From Treponema sp. (GTDB taxonomy: Bacteria > Spirochaetota > Spirochaetia > Treponematales > Breznakiellaceae), in the NCBI GenBank assembly GCA_031267115.1, contig JAIRZS010000278.1, positions 1 to 18,406 of the forward strand: a stretch of 18,406 bases of DNA. The letters run 5' to 3'. Below are positions 1 through 6,029 of the stretch, piece by piece. A model generated the notes under the pieces. The model was not told the origin of the DNA. It did no database searches and saw nothing but the letters and a program-made list of their open reading frames with translations. The position numbers and the translations under genes are program-made. Numbering within the stretch: position 1 is the stretch's first letter; the number at the start of each line of letters is the position of its first letter.

Positions 1-1
1 T

Positions 2-97
2 GCCGGACAAATAAAAAAGCCGCCTCCGCCAGTAGTTGATCCTGACATCAGCGGCCCAAAAGCCTTGATTGAGTTCCTAAGTTCAACTACCTCTTAG
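2..97 (+). CDS. Possible C-terminal tail of a gene cut by the window edge
   Basis: A frame open from the window edge ends at a TAG at 95-97 and would encode about 31 residues with a lysine-proline run (KKPPPP) followed by a short polar tail. The base composition matches the AT-rich island. No domain can be recognised. A competing minus-strand frame starts at an ATG at 48-46 and runs off the edge (MSGSTTGGGGFF...), so the coding strand is not settled. An imperfect palindrome with a trailing T-run follows at 123-180 and could end a transcript from this frame. Confidence 0.3.
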   Translation, partial: AGQIKKPPPPVVDPDISGPKALIEFLSSTTS

Positions 98-122
98 AAA
101 CTTTGGTTTGTCTATATTATAT

Positions 123-173
123 TGTCGTTTAATTTTAACAATATGTCAAGCATTTTGTTAAAAAATTTCGACA
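123..173. promoter_or_regulatory. Extended imperfect palindrome, operator or hairpin
   Basis: TGTCG (123-127) and TTTTAACA (133-140) are mirrored by TGTTAAAA (156-163) and CGACA (169-173), with equal 5-nt gaps in both arms, giving two 18-nt arms around a 15-nt spacer. A T-run follows at 173-180. The spacer holds a minus-strand TTGACA (149-144), although no good -10 lies at standard spacing from it. The site is about 30 bp upstream of the small HTH gene at 205, so an autoregulatory operator is a reasonable inference. A weak AT-rich terminator for the gene to the left is the alternative. Confidence 0.45.
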
Positions 174-204
174 TTTTTTTCTCAAATTATCCGATACTCT
201 TAAT

Positions 205-432
205 ATGGAAGGCTTAACAGTTTCGGAAATTGCTAACCTCTTAAAAATCCCCGTACAAACGGCCGCACGCCGAATTGAACGGGCTGGTATAAAACCTCTA
301 ACAAGAGAGGCTGTTTTCCCATTTGATACACCTGAAAAAATCCGGGATGCCAACAAACGGGGCCGCCCTCCGAAGGCAAAGCCAGAGGACCCGGCTAGGG
401 CAGCGAAGTCAGCCAAGAACGGCAAGAAATAA
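205..432 (+). CDS. Small HTH protein with AT-hook-like tail
   Basis: This 75-residue protein has a predicted helix-turn-helix at about residues 4-30, with the pattern LTVSEIANLLKIPVQTAARR typical of MerR/excisionase-like small phage regulators. The C-terminal third is very basic and contains KRGRPPKAKP at about 51-60, which matches the RGRP core of an AT-hook that binds the minor groove of AT-rich DNA. The rest of the tail is Lys/Ala-rich. Together this suggests a small DNA-binding regulator or nucleoid-type protein. No strong ribosome binding site precedes the ATG, which lowers confidence in the start. It sits just downstream of the 123-173 palindrome and has island-like AT-rich flanks. The exact family is not known to me. 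Confidence 0.6.
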   Translation: MEGLTVSEIANLLKIPVQTAARRIERAGIKPLTREAVFPFDTPEKIRDANKRGRPPKAKPEDPARAAKSAKNGKK

Positions 433-474
433 TCCATCCTAAACATCTCCTTGATTCCTACCGACAATGGGCTT

Positions 475-675
475 ATGGACAAATTGAGCTTCACTAACCT
501 GGCGATCTCGGACAAAATTGCCATGCTAAACCTCACCTTTTCGCTTTATCAAGCCGGTATTATTCAAATCAGTGACCGGTACAAAGGAAGCCCGAAACTG
601 ATTATTGACGCCCTCGTCGAGGAAGCTATTCACCTCCTTGACGAAAGCGATTTTATGACTGAATTAACGCCATAA
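475..675 (+). CDS. Small hypothetical protein, island
   Basis: This 66-residue protein is mostly helical and acidic at the C-terminus (VEEAIHLLDESDF). I recognise no domain. The frame can be extended to a TTG at 451, but the ATG at 475 is preferred because no ribosome binding site supports the TTG. Its last 23 bases overlap the 3' end of the minus-strand gene 653-850, so the two are convergent and overlapping. Such tiny genes next to HTH regulators are typical of phage or plasmid control regions, but that role is inference. Confidence 0.5.
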   Translation: MDKLSFTNLAISDKIAMLNLTFSLYQAGIIQISDRYKGSPKLIIDALVEEAIHLLDESDFMTELTP

Positions 676-850
676 TCTCTTTCGCTTCCCCGCTTGCCGG
701 ATGGTTTTTGCGAATAGCCAGTGAAAGCCTGCGGGAGTTAACCGCCTTCCCTTCCAAAAAGGCGCTTCCCTCATTGAAACTCCACGTCACTTCGTAACCG
801 TCTTCTTTCAACGCATTTGCCGCTTCTATAAGCGTTTTTAATTTTTCCAT
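653..850 (-). CDS. Small hypothetical protein with strong RBS, island
   Basis: This 65-residue protein begins MEKLKTLIEAANALKEDGYEV and ends in a basic/helical stretch. Its ATG is preceded on the minus strand by GAGGAGGT about 9 nt upstream, one of the best ribosome binding sites in the island, so translation is well supported. Its N-terminus loosely resembles that of the other minus-strand small gene at 1037-1234: both have a helical xxIL/IEAxNALK start, a short loop, then AFLEGK or KFLAGKG. They may be diverged paralogues. Its 3' end overlaps the gene 475-675 tail to tail. Function is unknown. Confidence 0.6.
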   Translation of the reverse strand: MEKLKTLIEAANALKEDGYEVTWSFNEGSAFLEGKAVNSRRLSLAIRKNHPASGEAKEIMALIQS

Positions 851-875
851 TGTTCTCTTACCTCCTCAATATTCC

Positions 876-902
876 TCCGGCTGATCCGATAATCAAGCCG
901 GA
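876..902. promoter_or_regulatory. Hairpin covering the RBS of the 910 gene
   Basis: TCCGGCT (876-882) pairs with AGCCGGA (896-902), and an inner GAT/ATC (883-885/892-894) extends the stem with one bulged A. The right arm includes most of CCGGAG (898-903), the Shine-Dalgarno sequence of the gene starting at 910. In a plus-strand transcript this hairpin would mask the ribosome binding site. It lies between the divergent starts of the 653-850 and 910-1083 genes. Confidence 0.45.
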
Positions 903-909
903 GATGTTC

Positions 910-1083
910 ATGACCGAACAAGAAATCAGGGTAAAAGCCCTAGAAATAGCTACTCTTATACTCGGCCTTACCCAAAAATCACACATTGAAGCAATGGTGA
1001 AAAAAACATTTGATGAGTATCTGCCGCTTGCTACTTTTATTGGCAGCTACATTGCTTCAGCTTCTGCAAATCAAAATAAATAG
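910..1083 (+). CDS. Small helical hypothetical protein, island
   Basis: This 57-residue protein starts MTEQEIRVKALEIATLILGL and looks all-helical. It is hydrophobic at both ends but too short to call a membrane protein. The frame can be extended to a TTG at 850, but the ATG at 910 is chosen because CCGGAG lies 6 nt upstream. The ribosome binding site falls within the 876-902 hairpin. The last 47 bases overlap the minus-strand gene 1037-1234, repeating the convergent-overlap layout of 475-675 and 653-850. Function is not recognised. Confidence 0.5.
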   Translation: MTEQEIRVKALEIATLILGLTQKSHIEAMVKKTFDEYLPLATFIGSYIASASANQNK

Positions 1084-1234
1084 ACGCCTTGACACAGACA
1101 TCAGCGCCCATCTCAATCTCAAACTTGGGATTGAGGTAGGCTCCTTTCCCCGCAAGAAATTTCTCAACGTCTTTCAGTGCATTCATCGCCGTTAAAATGT
1201 CTTCCATGAATGACATGTTTTTTTCCTCGTTCAT
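1037..1234 (-). CDS. Small hypothetical protein behind structured leader RNA
   Basis: This 65-residue protein starts MNEEKNMSFMEDILTAMNALKDVEKFLAGKG and ends with two cysteines (CSC). GGAGGT lies 6 nt before the ATG, a strong ribosome binding site. It is the first gene of the leftward transcript expected from the sigma-70 promoter at 1379-1407, behind a leader of about 138 nt that can fold into a three-way junction. The position opposite an XRE repressor is like that of cro/excision-side genes in temperate phages, but the product itself is not recognised. A second in-frame ATG at codon 7 is possible. Confidence 0.6.
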   Translation of the reverse strand: MNEEKNMSFMEDILTAMNALKDVEKFLAGKGAYLNPKFEIEMGADVCVKASIYFDLQKLKQCSCQ

Positions 1235-1246
1235 CCCTTACCTCCA

Positions 1247-1334
1247 AATAAAAGGGGGAATTGCCTCCTCCTTTCGGACTGCCCAGGTGCCGGTCTGGGC
1301 TTGGAAGCAACTCCCCATATCACCCTGCCGGCAC
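1247..1334 (-). ncRNA. Structured leader RNA: three-way junction with U-tract
   Basis: Read on the minus strand, a 14-bp helix (1316-1303 with 1268-1255, two G-U pairs) encloses two hairpins. One is a 6-bp stem GCCCAG/CTGGGC (1300-1295/1286-1281) with an 8-nt loop. The other is UCC-GAAA-GGA (1278-1269), a GNRA tetraloop. Only 2, 2 and 0 nt join the helices, so this is a compact three-way junction. The 8-nt loop is complementary over 7 nt to GTGCCGG just upstream (1334-1328), allowing a pseudoknot. UUUUAUUU follows the outer helix, then the RBS of the 1037-1234 gene. It may be an attenuator, a riboswitch-like element or a short stand-alone RNA. Seen by eye, not folded by software. Confidence 0.5.
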
Positions 1335-1352
1335 AAGGTTTTCTATCTATGA

Positions 1353-1370
1353 GGTTTGATTTTTCAAACC
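1353..1370. promoter_or_regulatory. Operator-like palindrome, likely XRE repressor site
   Basis: GGTTTGA and TCAAACC (7-bp perfect arms, TTTT spacer) lie immediately downstream of the minus-strand -10 at 1379-1384, over the expected transcript start. The 11-mer ATTTTTCAAAC is repeated directly at 1421-1431, just upstream of the XRE gene. A repressor bound at these two sites could control both the leftward promoter and its own gene. Binding by the XRE protein is inferred from position. Confidence 0.6.
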
Positions 1371-1378
1371 ATAATAAC

Positions 1379-1407
1379 ATAATAATTTGATATTTAGAGA
1401 ATGTCAA
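1379..1407 (-). promoter_or_regulatory. Sigma-70 promoter for leftward small genes
   Basis: On the minus strand TTGACA (1407-1402) is followed after exactly 17 nt by TATTAT (1384-1379), a near-consensus -35/-10 pair. The expected start is around 1372, just before the palindrome 1353-1370. It would transcribe the structured leader and the 1037-1234 gene, diverging from the XRE gene. Confidence 0.7.
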
Positions 1408-1461
1408 GTAAATTTATTCTATTTTTCAAACTTTTTTATGTTTTTGCCGAAATTAACTTGT

Positions 1462-1857
1462 ATGGACGAAAATTTTTGGGATAAGATAAAAAGGCGCTTA
1501 AATACGATGGATAAGCCAGATATTTGGCTTATCAAGAACGCTAATCTCGGTAAAACAGCAATAATTAACGGGCAAACTAAAAAGACAAGCCCATCGGTTG
1601 ATATTGCTTACCGTTGTGCTAAGGTATTAAAAACCACCGTTGAGGAGTTGGTAGACGGTGAGGCTGGGGAACAGTACCTTCGGGGCTATATCCAGGAAAA
1701 AGGCTGGGAATTCTCTCCGCCAGAGCATATATCGGATATTGTCCAGGGGCTTTCCTTGCTTGATGACAATGAGCTTGATATGATACGGGGAGCTGTTGCT
1801 GCCGTAGTAGACCGCAAAAAGGGGACAGGCACCGGGACGAACGGCCTTCCTGGATAA
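1462..1857 (+). CDS. XRE-family HTH transcriptional repressor, phage-like
   Basis: This 131-residue protein has an XRE-type helix-turn-helix domain at about residues 5-65. LGKTAIINGQTKKTSPSVDI covers the turn and recognition helix, and VEELVDGE is the usual end of the fold. The C-terminal half is helical (ISDIVQGLSLLDDNELDMIRG), as in repressors that dimerise through their tails. The frame is open back to 1387, but MDENFW at 1462 gives a start right before the HTH, and upstream residues look like translated AT-rich spacer. No clear Shine-Dalgarno was found. It lies divergent from a strong minus-strand promoter with an operator-like palindrome, the usual lysogeny-switch arrangement, and may autoregulate through the repeat at 1421-1431. 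Confidence 0.8.
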   Translation: MDENFWDKIKRRLNTMDKPDIWLIKNANLGKTAIINGQTKKTSPSVDIAYRCAKVLKTTVEELVDGEAGEQYLRGYIQEKGWEFSPPEHISDIVQGLSLLDDNELDMIRGAVAAVVDRKKGTGTGTNGLPG

Positions 1858-1908
1858 TACCGTTTCCGGTCAAAAAATAAAGAGAGTGTGATATACAAGG
1901 GGGACAAT

Positions 1909-2634
1909 ATGGAGTTTTATTCTTTTAAGGATAAACTGAAAACGGCTGGATTTAAAGTTGGGTTATTGTCAAAAACTTCCTATATGGAACTTTGTAAAAT
2001 GATACCTGCCGATGAAAATATTTTATTCAGCAGTGAGTCATATCCCGAAAAGGCAAGTGGGAATGTTGGCGCAGTTGTCATTACCGATAAGAAATTTTAT
2101 GGTCAAATACCTTTAGCAGATAAAACTTTCCAAAGTATTATTATTGATCGTAGTGAGATCATAGGGCTGGTCTTTCCTGAAGGTAAAAATACGAATTTGA
2201 AACTACAAACCAGTCAAGGTATTTTTGATATTGGTCAAGTGCTGAATAATTTTCAACGATTAGTCAGCTTGATAAATAAGAAAGAGACAGTTGTTGTCTC
2301 AAATAGTTCTTCTCAAGAGGAAAGTTCATTGAACTATCATCAAAAAGAAGCACAAGATGATATTGATACGCTTCAGAATAGCTATAATGAAACGAAAAAT
2401 GAGAAAAAACTACGCTGCCCTAAATGTGGTTCGGAAAATATTGAACCTATGCCGGTTACAAAAGGAAAAACAAAAGGATTTGGCCTTGGTAAAGCGGCAG
2501 TCGGAGGGCTTGCTTTAGGGCCTATTGGCCTGGCGGCAGGTGTTATTGGAATGGGCAAAGGCAAGACGCAGACAGATATTGTGTGGATATGCAAAGCGTG
2601 TGCGAACCAATTCGCTAAACCTAAAAAAGAATAA
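1909..2634 (+). CDS. PH-like domain and zinc-ribbon protein with glycine-zipper insert
   Basis: This 241-residue protein has three visible parts. Residues ~30-130 resemble a bacterial PH-like (YokE/bPH type) fold: ILFSSESY, GAVVITDKKFYG, IDRSEIIGLVF, then a closing helix. Residues ~135-165 form a polar linker. The C-terminus is a zinc ribbon with CPKC (170-173) and CKAC (228-231). Its two knuckles are split by about 50 residues of Gly-rich, GxxxG-bearing hydrophobic sequence (GLGKAAVGGLALGPIGLAAG) that could enter a membrane. The start at 1909 is chosen for its strong AAGGGGGA ribosome site; an ATG at 1888 is less well placed. It is followed after 3 nt by the 2638 gene, so they are probably co-translated. 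Function is unknown; a membrane-surface sensor or adaptor is a guess. Confidence 0.7.
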   Translation: MEFYSFKDKLKTAGFKVGLLSKTSYMELCKMIPADENILFSSESYPEKASGNVGAVVITDKKFYGQIPLADKTFQSIIIDRSEIIGLVFPEGKNTNLKLQTSQGIFDIGQVLNNFQRLVSLINKKETVVVSNSSSQEESSLNYHQKEAQDDIDTLQNSYNETKNEKKLRCPKCGSENIEPMPVTKGKTKGFGLGKAAVGGLALGPIGLAAGVIGMGKGKTQTDIVWICKACANQFAKPKKE

Positions 2635-2637
2635 AAA

Positions 2638-4377
2638 ATGGGAATTTTCAAAAAACTTATAAATAAGATTCTTGATGCTGAAGTACCGCCAGCAATTGAA
2701 AAACTTGTCAGAAAAAGACAGTCCGATAATTCAAAAGCGAGTAGTAAACTTGTGAGATCAATACTGCGAATTCTGGGAATTATTTTAGTAGTGATCAGCC
2801 TTTTAGTGGCAATAGCAGTACCGCCCGCAGGTATAGCCGGTATCATTTTTGGCATTGTTTGCATAATCAAGAGCAGAAAAAAGTCTAATATATCTGTAAG
2901 TCTTCATCGTTCAACCGTAAATGAGAAATTGGAGGCAGTACAAAATAAATTAGCAGAAAAGAACAGATACCAAGCGGAGAGTGCTAAATCCCCAATCTCG
3001 TCTGACAGGCATATAACCCTGTTTCAGGATCAGGATTTTATTATTCATGATGATATAAAAGATTTGTTGTGGATCGCAGATGGGAAATATAAGAATTATA
3101 CAAGAGAACCGCTAGAATCTGTCCCTGAATATGAGTATTGCGGTATGCGAATTTCATTTACAATATATGGTTCGGAAGAACCTAGCCTAATATACGTAAA
3201 GCATCCAATTCTTAAACCATTAATTGAAACTGAAATCCCCCGTCCTTCATACTATCCTGACTACTCAAGTTTAACACCGGAACAAAGATATATTTATGCA
3301 AAATTACTAACAAATCCTTATGATGAAACTATTGATATAGGGTATGTTTTTATCCTTTATTATGGGCTTGAACGGCATTTGCTGCGTGGCGATTTCGATT
3401 CCGCCTTTAGAGTAATCTTGAAACTACGTGATATTCATAAAAACCATTCATTTCAATCATATTCCGCAAACGCATTGATTTTATCATGTATGCTGCAAAA
3501 GAAGGGAGAGTTCATTCTTGAATTCATCAAGTCCTTAGATAAAGAGCATGAATATAACTTCTCGCCTAACTTATTATTGCTTTGCTATTACAGCTTTAAT
3601 ATAACGCTTTTACCAAAAGATATAATGCGAATGGCGAGCACATTTGAATTCACTAATAGGAATTATATTAAGAAAAATCCAGCTATATTTGAACAGTGTT
3701 TATCAGAAATTATTAATAATAAATATGGTCCCGAAGGTTTACATATAAATCGTTTTATCACAAAAACAGAACTTTCAAGAATTAAAATGGATAACATGAG
3801 ACTTTTTGCAAATATGTCGTTGCTTGATAAAGAAATCCCTGTCCCTATGTTATCTGAAAATTTTAGATTAAAAAAGGAAATAAACGCTCTACTTATTGAA
3901 GCCCATGAAAAAACAAAAAAATTACTTGCCGCAATGCGGAAAAAAGCTCCAATAGGCCCTAAAGATCAATCCTCCGAAATTGACAAGGTTGTGTATACAC
4001 AAAGATACATACCTGACGATTCCGATGAGGCTAAACAGATACGCACCCGTCAGGAAGCATGGAAAAAAATGACACCGGCAGAGCGTTCAAAACAAGCCGG
4101 TACTGAAACCAAGGAAAGAATGGAATCTACTGGTCTTACGATGTATGTATGGGAAACCTCTGGGGATGAGCGGGTCTGTCCGGATTGCCGGGTTATGGAC
4201 GGTAAACTATGCCTTTGGGCAGACCCAATGGTGTATTCCCGCAACAAAGGGAAAGATTGGATTCTACGCCCCAAAACTGCCGTTAAGGTACACCCTGGAG
4301 AAAATATCTGTAAAGGGGAAGGACATTGCCGTTGTACGGCCATAGCATATTATCCAGAGCTTGTCGGCGAATTGTAG
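2638..4377 (+). CDS. Membrane protein with TerB_N-like and Mu gpF-like domains
   Basis: This 579-residue protein has an unusual build. After a basic N-terminus, two hydrophobic helices (~42-60 and ~63-78, split by PPAG) form a membrane hairpin. Residues ~200-290 match the TerB_N pattern: LTPEQRYIYAKL, then IDIGYVFILYYGLERHLL and SFQSYSANAL. TerB_N is known from Ter-type stress and predicted phage-defence proteins. A long helical stretch follows (~300-440). The last ~80 residues resemble the phage Mu gpF/minor head (MuF) domain: W505 xTSGDERVC514 PDC517, DGKLC, HPG (552-554), C558 and CRC (564-566), a probable metal-binding set. No usual TerB or TerB_C repeat is evident. The gene starts 3 nt after the PH/zinc-ribbon gene with only a weak ribosome site, implying coupling. 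Domain assignments are by eye. Confidence 0.65.
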   Translation: MGIFKKLINKILDAEVPPAIEKLVRKRQSDNSKASSKLVRSILRILGIILVVISLLVAIAVPPAGIAGIIFGIVCIIKSRKKSNISVSLHRSTVNEKLEAVQNKLAEKNRYQAESAKSPISSDRHITLFQDQDFIIHDDIKDLLWIADGKYKNYTREPLESVPEYEYCGMRISFTIYGSEEPSLIYVKHPILKPLIETEIPRPSYYPDYSSLTPEQRYIYAKLLTNPYDETIDIGYVFILYYGLERHLLRGDFDSAFRVILKLRDIHKNHSFQSYSANALILSCMLQKKGEFILEFIKSLDKEHEYNFSPNLLLLCYYSFNITLLPKDIMRMASTFEFTNRNYIKKNPAIFEQCLSEIINNKYGPEGLHINRFITKTELSRIKMDNMRLFANMSLLDKEIPVPMLSENFRLKKEINALLIEAHEKTKKLLAAMRKKAPIGPKDQSSEIDKVVYTQRYIPDDSDEAKQIRTRQEAWKKMTPAERSKQAGTETKERMESTGLTMYVWETSGDERVCPDCRVMDGKLCLWADPMVYSRNKGKDWILRPKTAVKVHPGENICKGEGHCRCTAIAYYPELVGEL

Positions 4378-4444
4378 CCTGCCCTCAAGGGCAGTCCGCC
4401 TAAAGAGTAGCCGTAGGCTCTGCGGAAAATGCCGCCTCCAGCCA

Positions 4445-4577
4445 ACCGCGCAAGGGATTGGAGGGGCGCGGAGCGTTCCCGAAGCGTGGCAGCCGGAGGC
4501 TGCCTTAGCTGAGGGAATGGAGCGAAGCGGAACTCCGGATAGCCCGGTTTTTTGCGGTGAAACCGCAAAAAATGCGC
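4445..4577 (+). repeat. Structured dispersed repeat, copy 1
   Basis: It begins CCGCGCAAGGGATTGGAGGGG and ends with GGATAGCCCGG, a hairpin and ATGCGC. The hairpin is TTTTTTGCGGT (4548-4558), GAA loop, ACCGCAAAAAA (4562-4572). The terminal GCGCA and TGCGC can pair and close the element. The middle part, with GAGGGAATGGAGCG, resembles a second version of the left block. It fills most of the gap between the AT-rich island and metK, about 70 nt after the 2638 gene, preceded by a CTGCCC/GGGCAG hairpin at 4379-4394. Confidence 0.8.
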
Positions 4578-4682
4578 AAAAAACGAATGAAAAAAGTAAA
4601 TGCGACCGCCCTGGGTCTGACCCCTGCTTTTGTTTGCTATTCAACGAATATTCACTTTACGGTGGCCGATTAAGACAAAAGG

Positions 4683-4726
4683 AGGGAAAATATGGCGCGG
4701 GGCTTTTCATTTTTCCCGGTTTTTTA
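4683..4726 (+). promoter_or_regulatory. Hairpin and T-run before metK, possible attenuator
   Basis: GGGAAAA plus ATG (4684-4694, one bulged T) pairs with CATTTTTCCC (4709-4718), giving about 10 bp, then GG and TTTTTT. The hairpin covers the start codon and abuts the ribosome site of the 16-codon leader ORF. It could act as a terminator or translation switch upstream of metK. No known SAM riboswitch motif is recognised. A weak promoter (TTTTCA, 17 nt, TATATT at 4727-4732) overlaps the region, so metK may also start from within it. Confidence 0.35.
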
Positions 4727-4742
4727 TATATTAGTCCTATAG
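4692..4742 (+). CDS. Putative 16-residue leader peptide upstream of metK
   Basis: GGAGGG (4681-4686) is followed 5 nt later by ATG and 16 codons giving MARGFSFFPVFYILVL, then TAG at 4740-4742. The stop lies inside the TAGGAG ribosome site of metK, whose ATG is 9 nt further on, which is ideal geometry for translational coupling. The peptide is hydrophobic and has no internal methionine, so Met-codon stalling is not an obvious mechanism. It is too short for coding statistics, and the region may instead be promoter DNA. Confidence 0.35.
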   Translation: MARGFSFFPVFYILVL

Positions 4743-4751
4743 GAGTTTGCT

Positions 4752-5924
4752 ATGGCAAAACGGCGTTATTTTTTTACTTCCGAGTCGGTAGGCGAAGGGC
4801 ATCCGGATAAACTCTGCGATCAGATTTCGGACTCGATTTTGGACGCCTGTTTCCGGGATGATCCTGAAAGCCGGGTAGCCTGCGAGACATTCGCGTCTAC
4901 CTCTCTTGTGCTGGTTGGCGGGGAGATTACTACCCGGACCTTTGTCGATGTTCAGGAAATTGTCCGCAATGTGACGAAGGAAATAGGTTATGCCGATCCC
5001 GATTACGGGCTTGATTACCATTCGATGGCGGTGTTGAATATGATCCACAGCCAGTCTCCGGATATTAGCCAGGGCGTTTCCGGCACGGGGCTTAAAAAAT
5101 ACAAGGGCCGGCAGGGGGCCGGGGATCAGGGGATGATGTTCGGGTTCGCGTGTAATGAAACTAAAGAGCTTATGCCCCTTCCTATTACCCTGGCCCATAA
5201 GATACTTATCAGGGCGACGGAGCTGCGGAAAAAGAAGATCATCAAATGGCTGAGGCCCGACGCCAAGAGCCAGGTAACGGTGGAGTACGAGGGGCACAAG
5301 CCTGTCCGTATTGACGCGGTGGTGGTTTCGCACCAGCACGATCCCGATGTTTCCCATAAGGAAATCGAAGCCGCCGTTATTGAGGAAATTATCAGGCCGA
5401 TTCTTGAGCCTACCGGGCTGCTGGACAAGAAAACGAATTACTATATCAACCCCACCGGGCGCTTTGTGGTCGGCGGGCCTTTCGGCGACACGGGCCTTAC
5501 AGGCAGGAAAATTATCGTAGACAGCTATGGCGGGATGGGCCGCCACGGGGGCGGCGCTTTCTCCGGCAAGGATCCCACAAAGGTGGACCGGTCCGCCGCC
5601 TATGCCGCCCGCTACGTGGCAAAAAACGTGGTGGCCGCGAAATTCGCGGAACGCTGCGAGGTGGAGCTTGCCTATGCTATCGGGGTTCCCTTCCCGGTAT
5701 CGGTCATGGTGGAAACCTTCGGCACGGCCAGGGTCCCGGAGCAGCAAATCGAAGACGCGGTCAAAAAGGTATTCGATCTTACCCCTGCGGGGATCATCGA
5801 AACCCTGGACCTCCGCCGGCCTATCTACCGGAAAACCGCTTCCTACGGCCATTTTGGCAGAAACGAGTTCCCCTGGGAAAAGACCGATAAAACAGCGGAA
5901 CTGGACAGGGCGATATCCGGGTAG
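4752..5924 (+). CDS. metK: S-adenosylmethionine synthetase
   Basis: The enzyme makes S-adenosylmethionine from methionine and ATP in the cytoplasm, releasing phosphate and pyrophosphate. The 390-residue length is normal for bacterial MetK. Family motifs are complete: [12 protein letters not shown] near the N-terminus (ATP/Mg site), [11 protein letters not shown], the flexible-loop and [16 protein letters not shown] region, [21 protein letters not shown], the DSYGG turn, and the glycine-rich [19 protein letters not shown] signature. The C-terminus NEFPWEKTD is also typical. The ATG at 4752 has AGGAG 6 nt upstream. It starts the housekeeping block just after repeat copy 1, and codon use is GC-rich, unlike the island to the left. 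The leader ORF and hairpin upstream suggest some post-initiation control. Confidence 0.97.
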   Translation: MAKRRYFFTSESVGEGHPDKLCDQISDSILDACFRDDPESRVACETFASTSLVLVGGEITTRTFVDVQEIVRNVTKEIGYADPDYGLDYHSMAVLNMIHSQSPDISQGVSGTGLKKYKGRQGAGDQGMMFGFACNETKELMPLPITLAHKILIRATELRKKKIIKWLRPDAKSQVTVEYEGHKPVRIDAVVVSHQHDPDVSHKEIEAAVIEEIIRPILEPTGLLDKKTNYYINPTGRFVVGGPFGDTGLTGRKIIVDSYGGMGRHGGGAFSGKDPTKVDRSAAYAARYVAKNVVAAKFAERCEVELAYAIGVPFPVSVMVETFGTARVPEQQIEDAVKKVFDLTPAGIIETLDLRRPIYRKTASYGHFGRNEFPWEKTDKTAELDRAISG

Positions 5925-6029
5925 CGGCAGGCTGCCGGGAGTTTGCTGCGTTTCGCGTATAAAATCCACAAGTGCGGCAGGCCGTCAGGCTACTTGAGTT
6001 TTTGCGATCGTATGGATAGAGTAGAAACA

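Noticed and set aside
135..536. Minus-strand frame of 133 codons over the small HTH gene
   Set aside because: The opposite strand encodes a clear HTH with an AT-hook-like motif; the minus frame shows no domain and no convincing RBS.
4445..4577. CRISPR-like repeat
   Set aside because: The copies are kilobases apart, in both orientations, without regular spacers or cas genes.
4378..4751. SAM riboswitch before metK
   Set aside because: No SAM-I-type conserved core was recognised; most of the gap is occupied by the dispersed repeat.
4737..5969. Long minus-strand frame opposite metK (about 410 codons)
   Set aside because: It is antisense to an unmistakable metK with all motifs; the encoded protein is rich in Arg/His/Pro as expected from a mirrored GC-rich gene.
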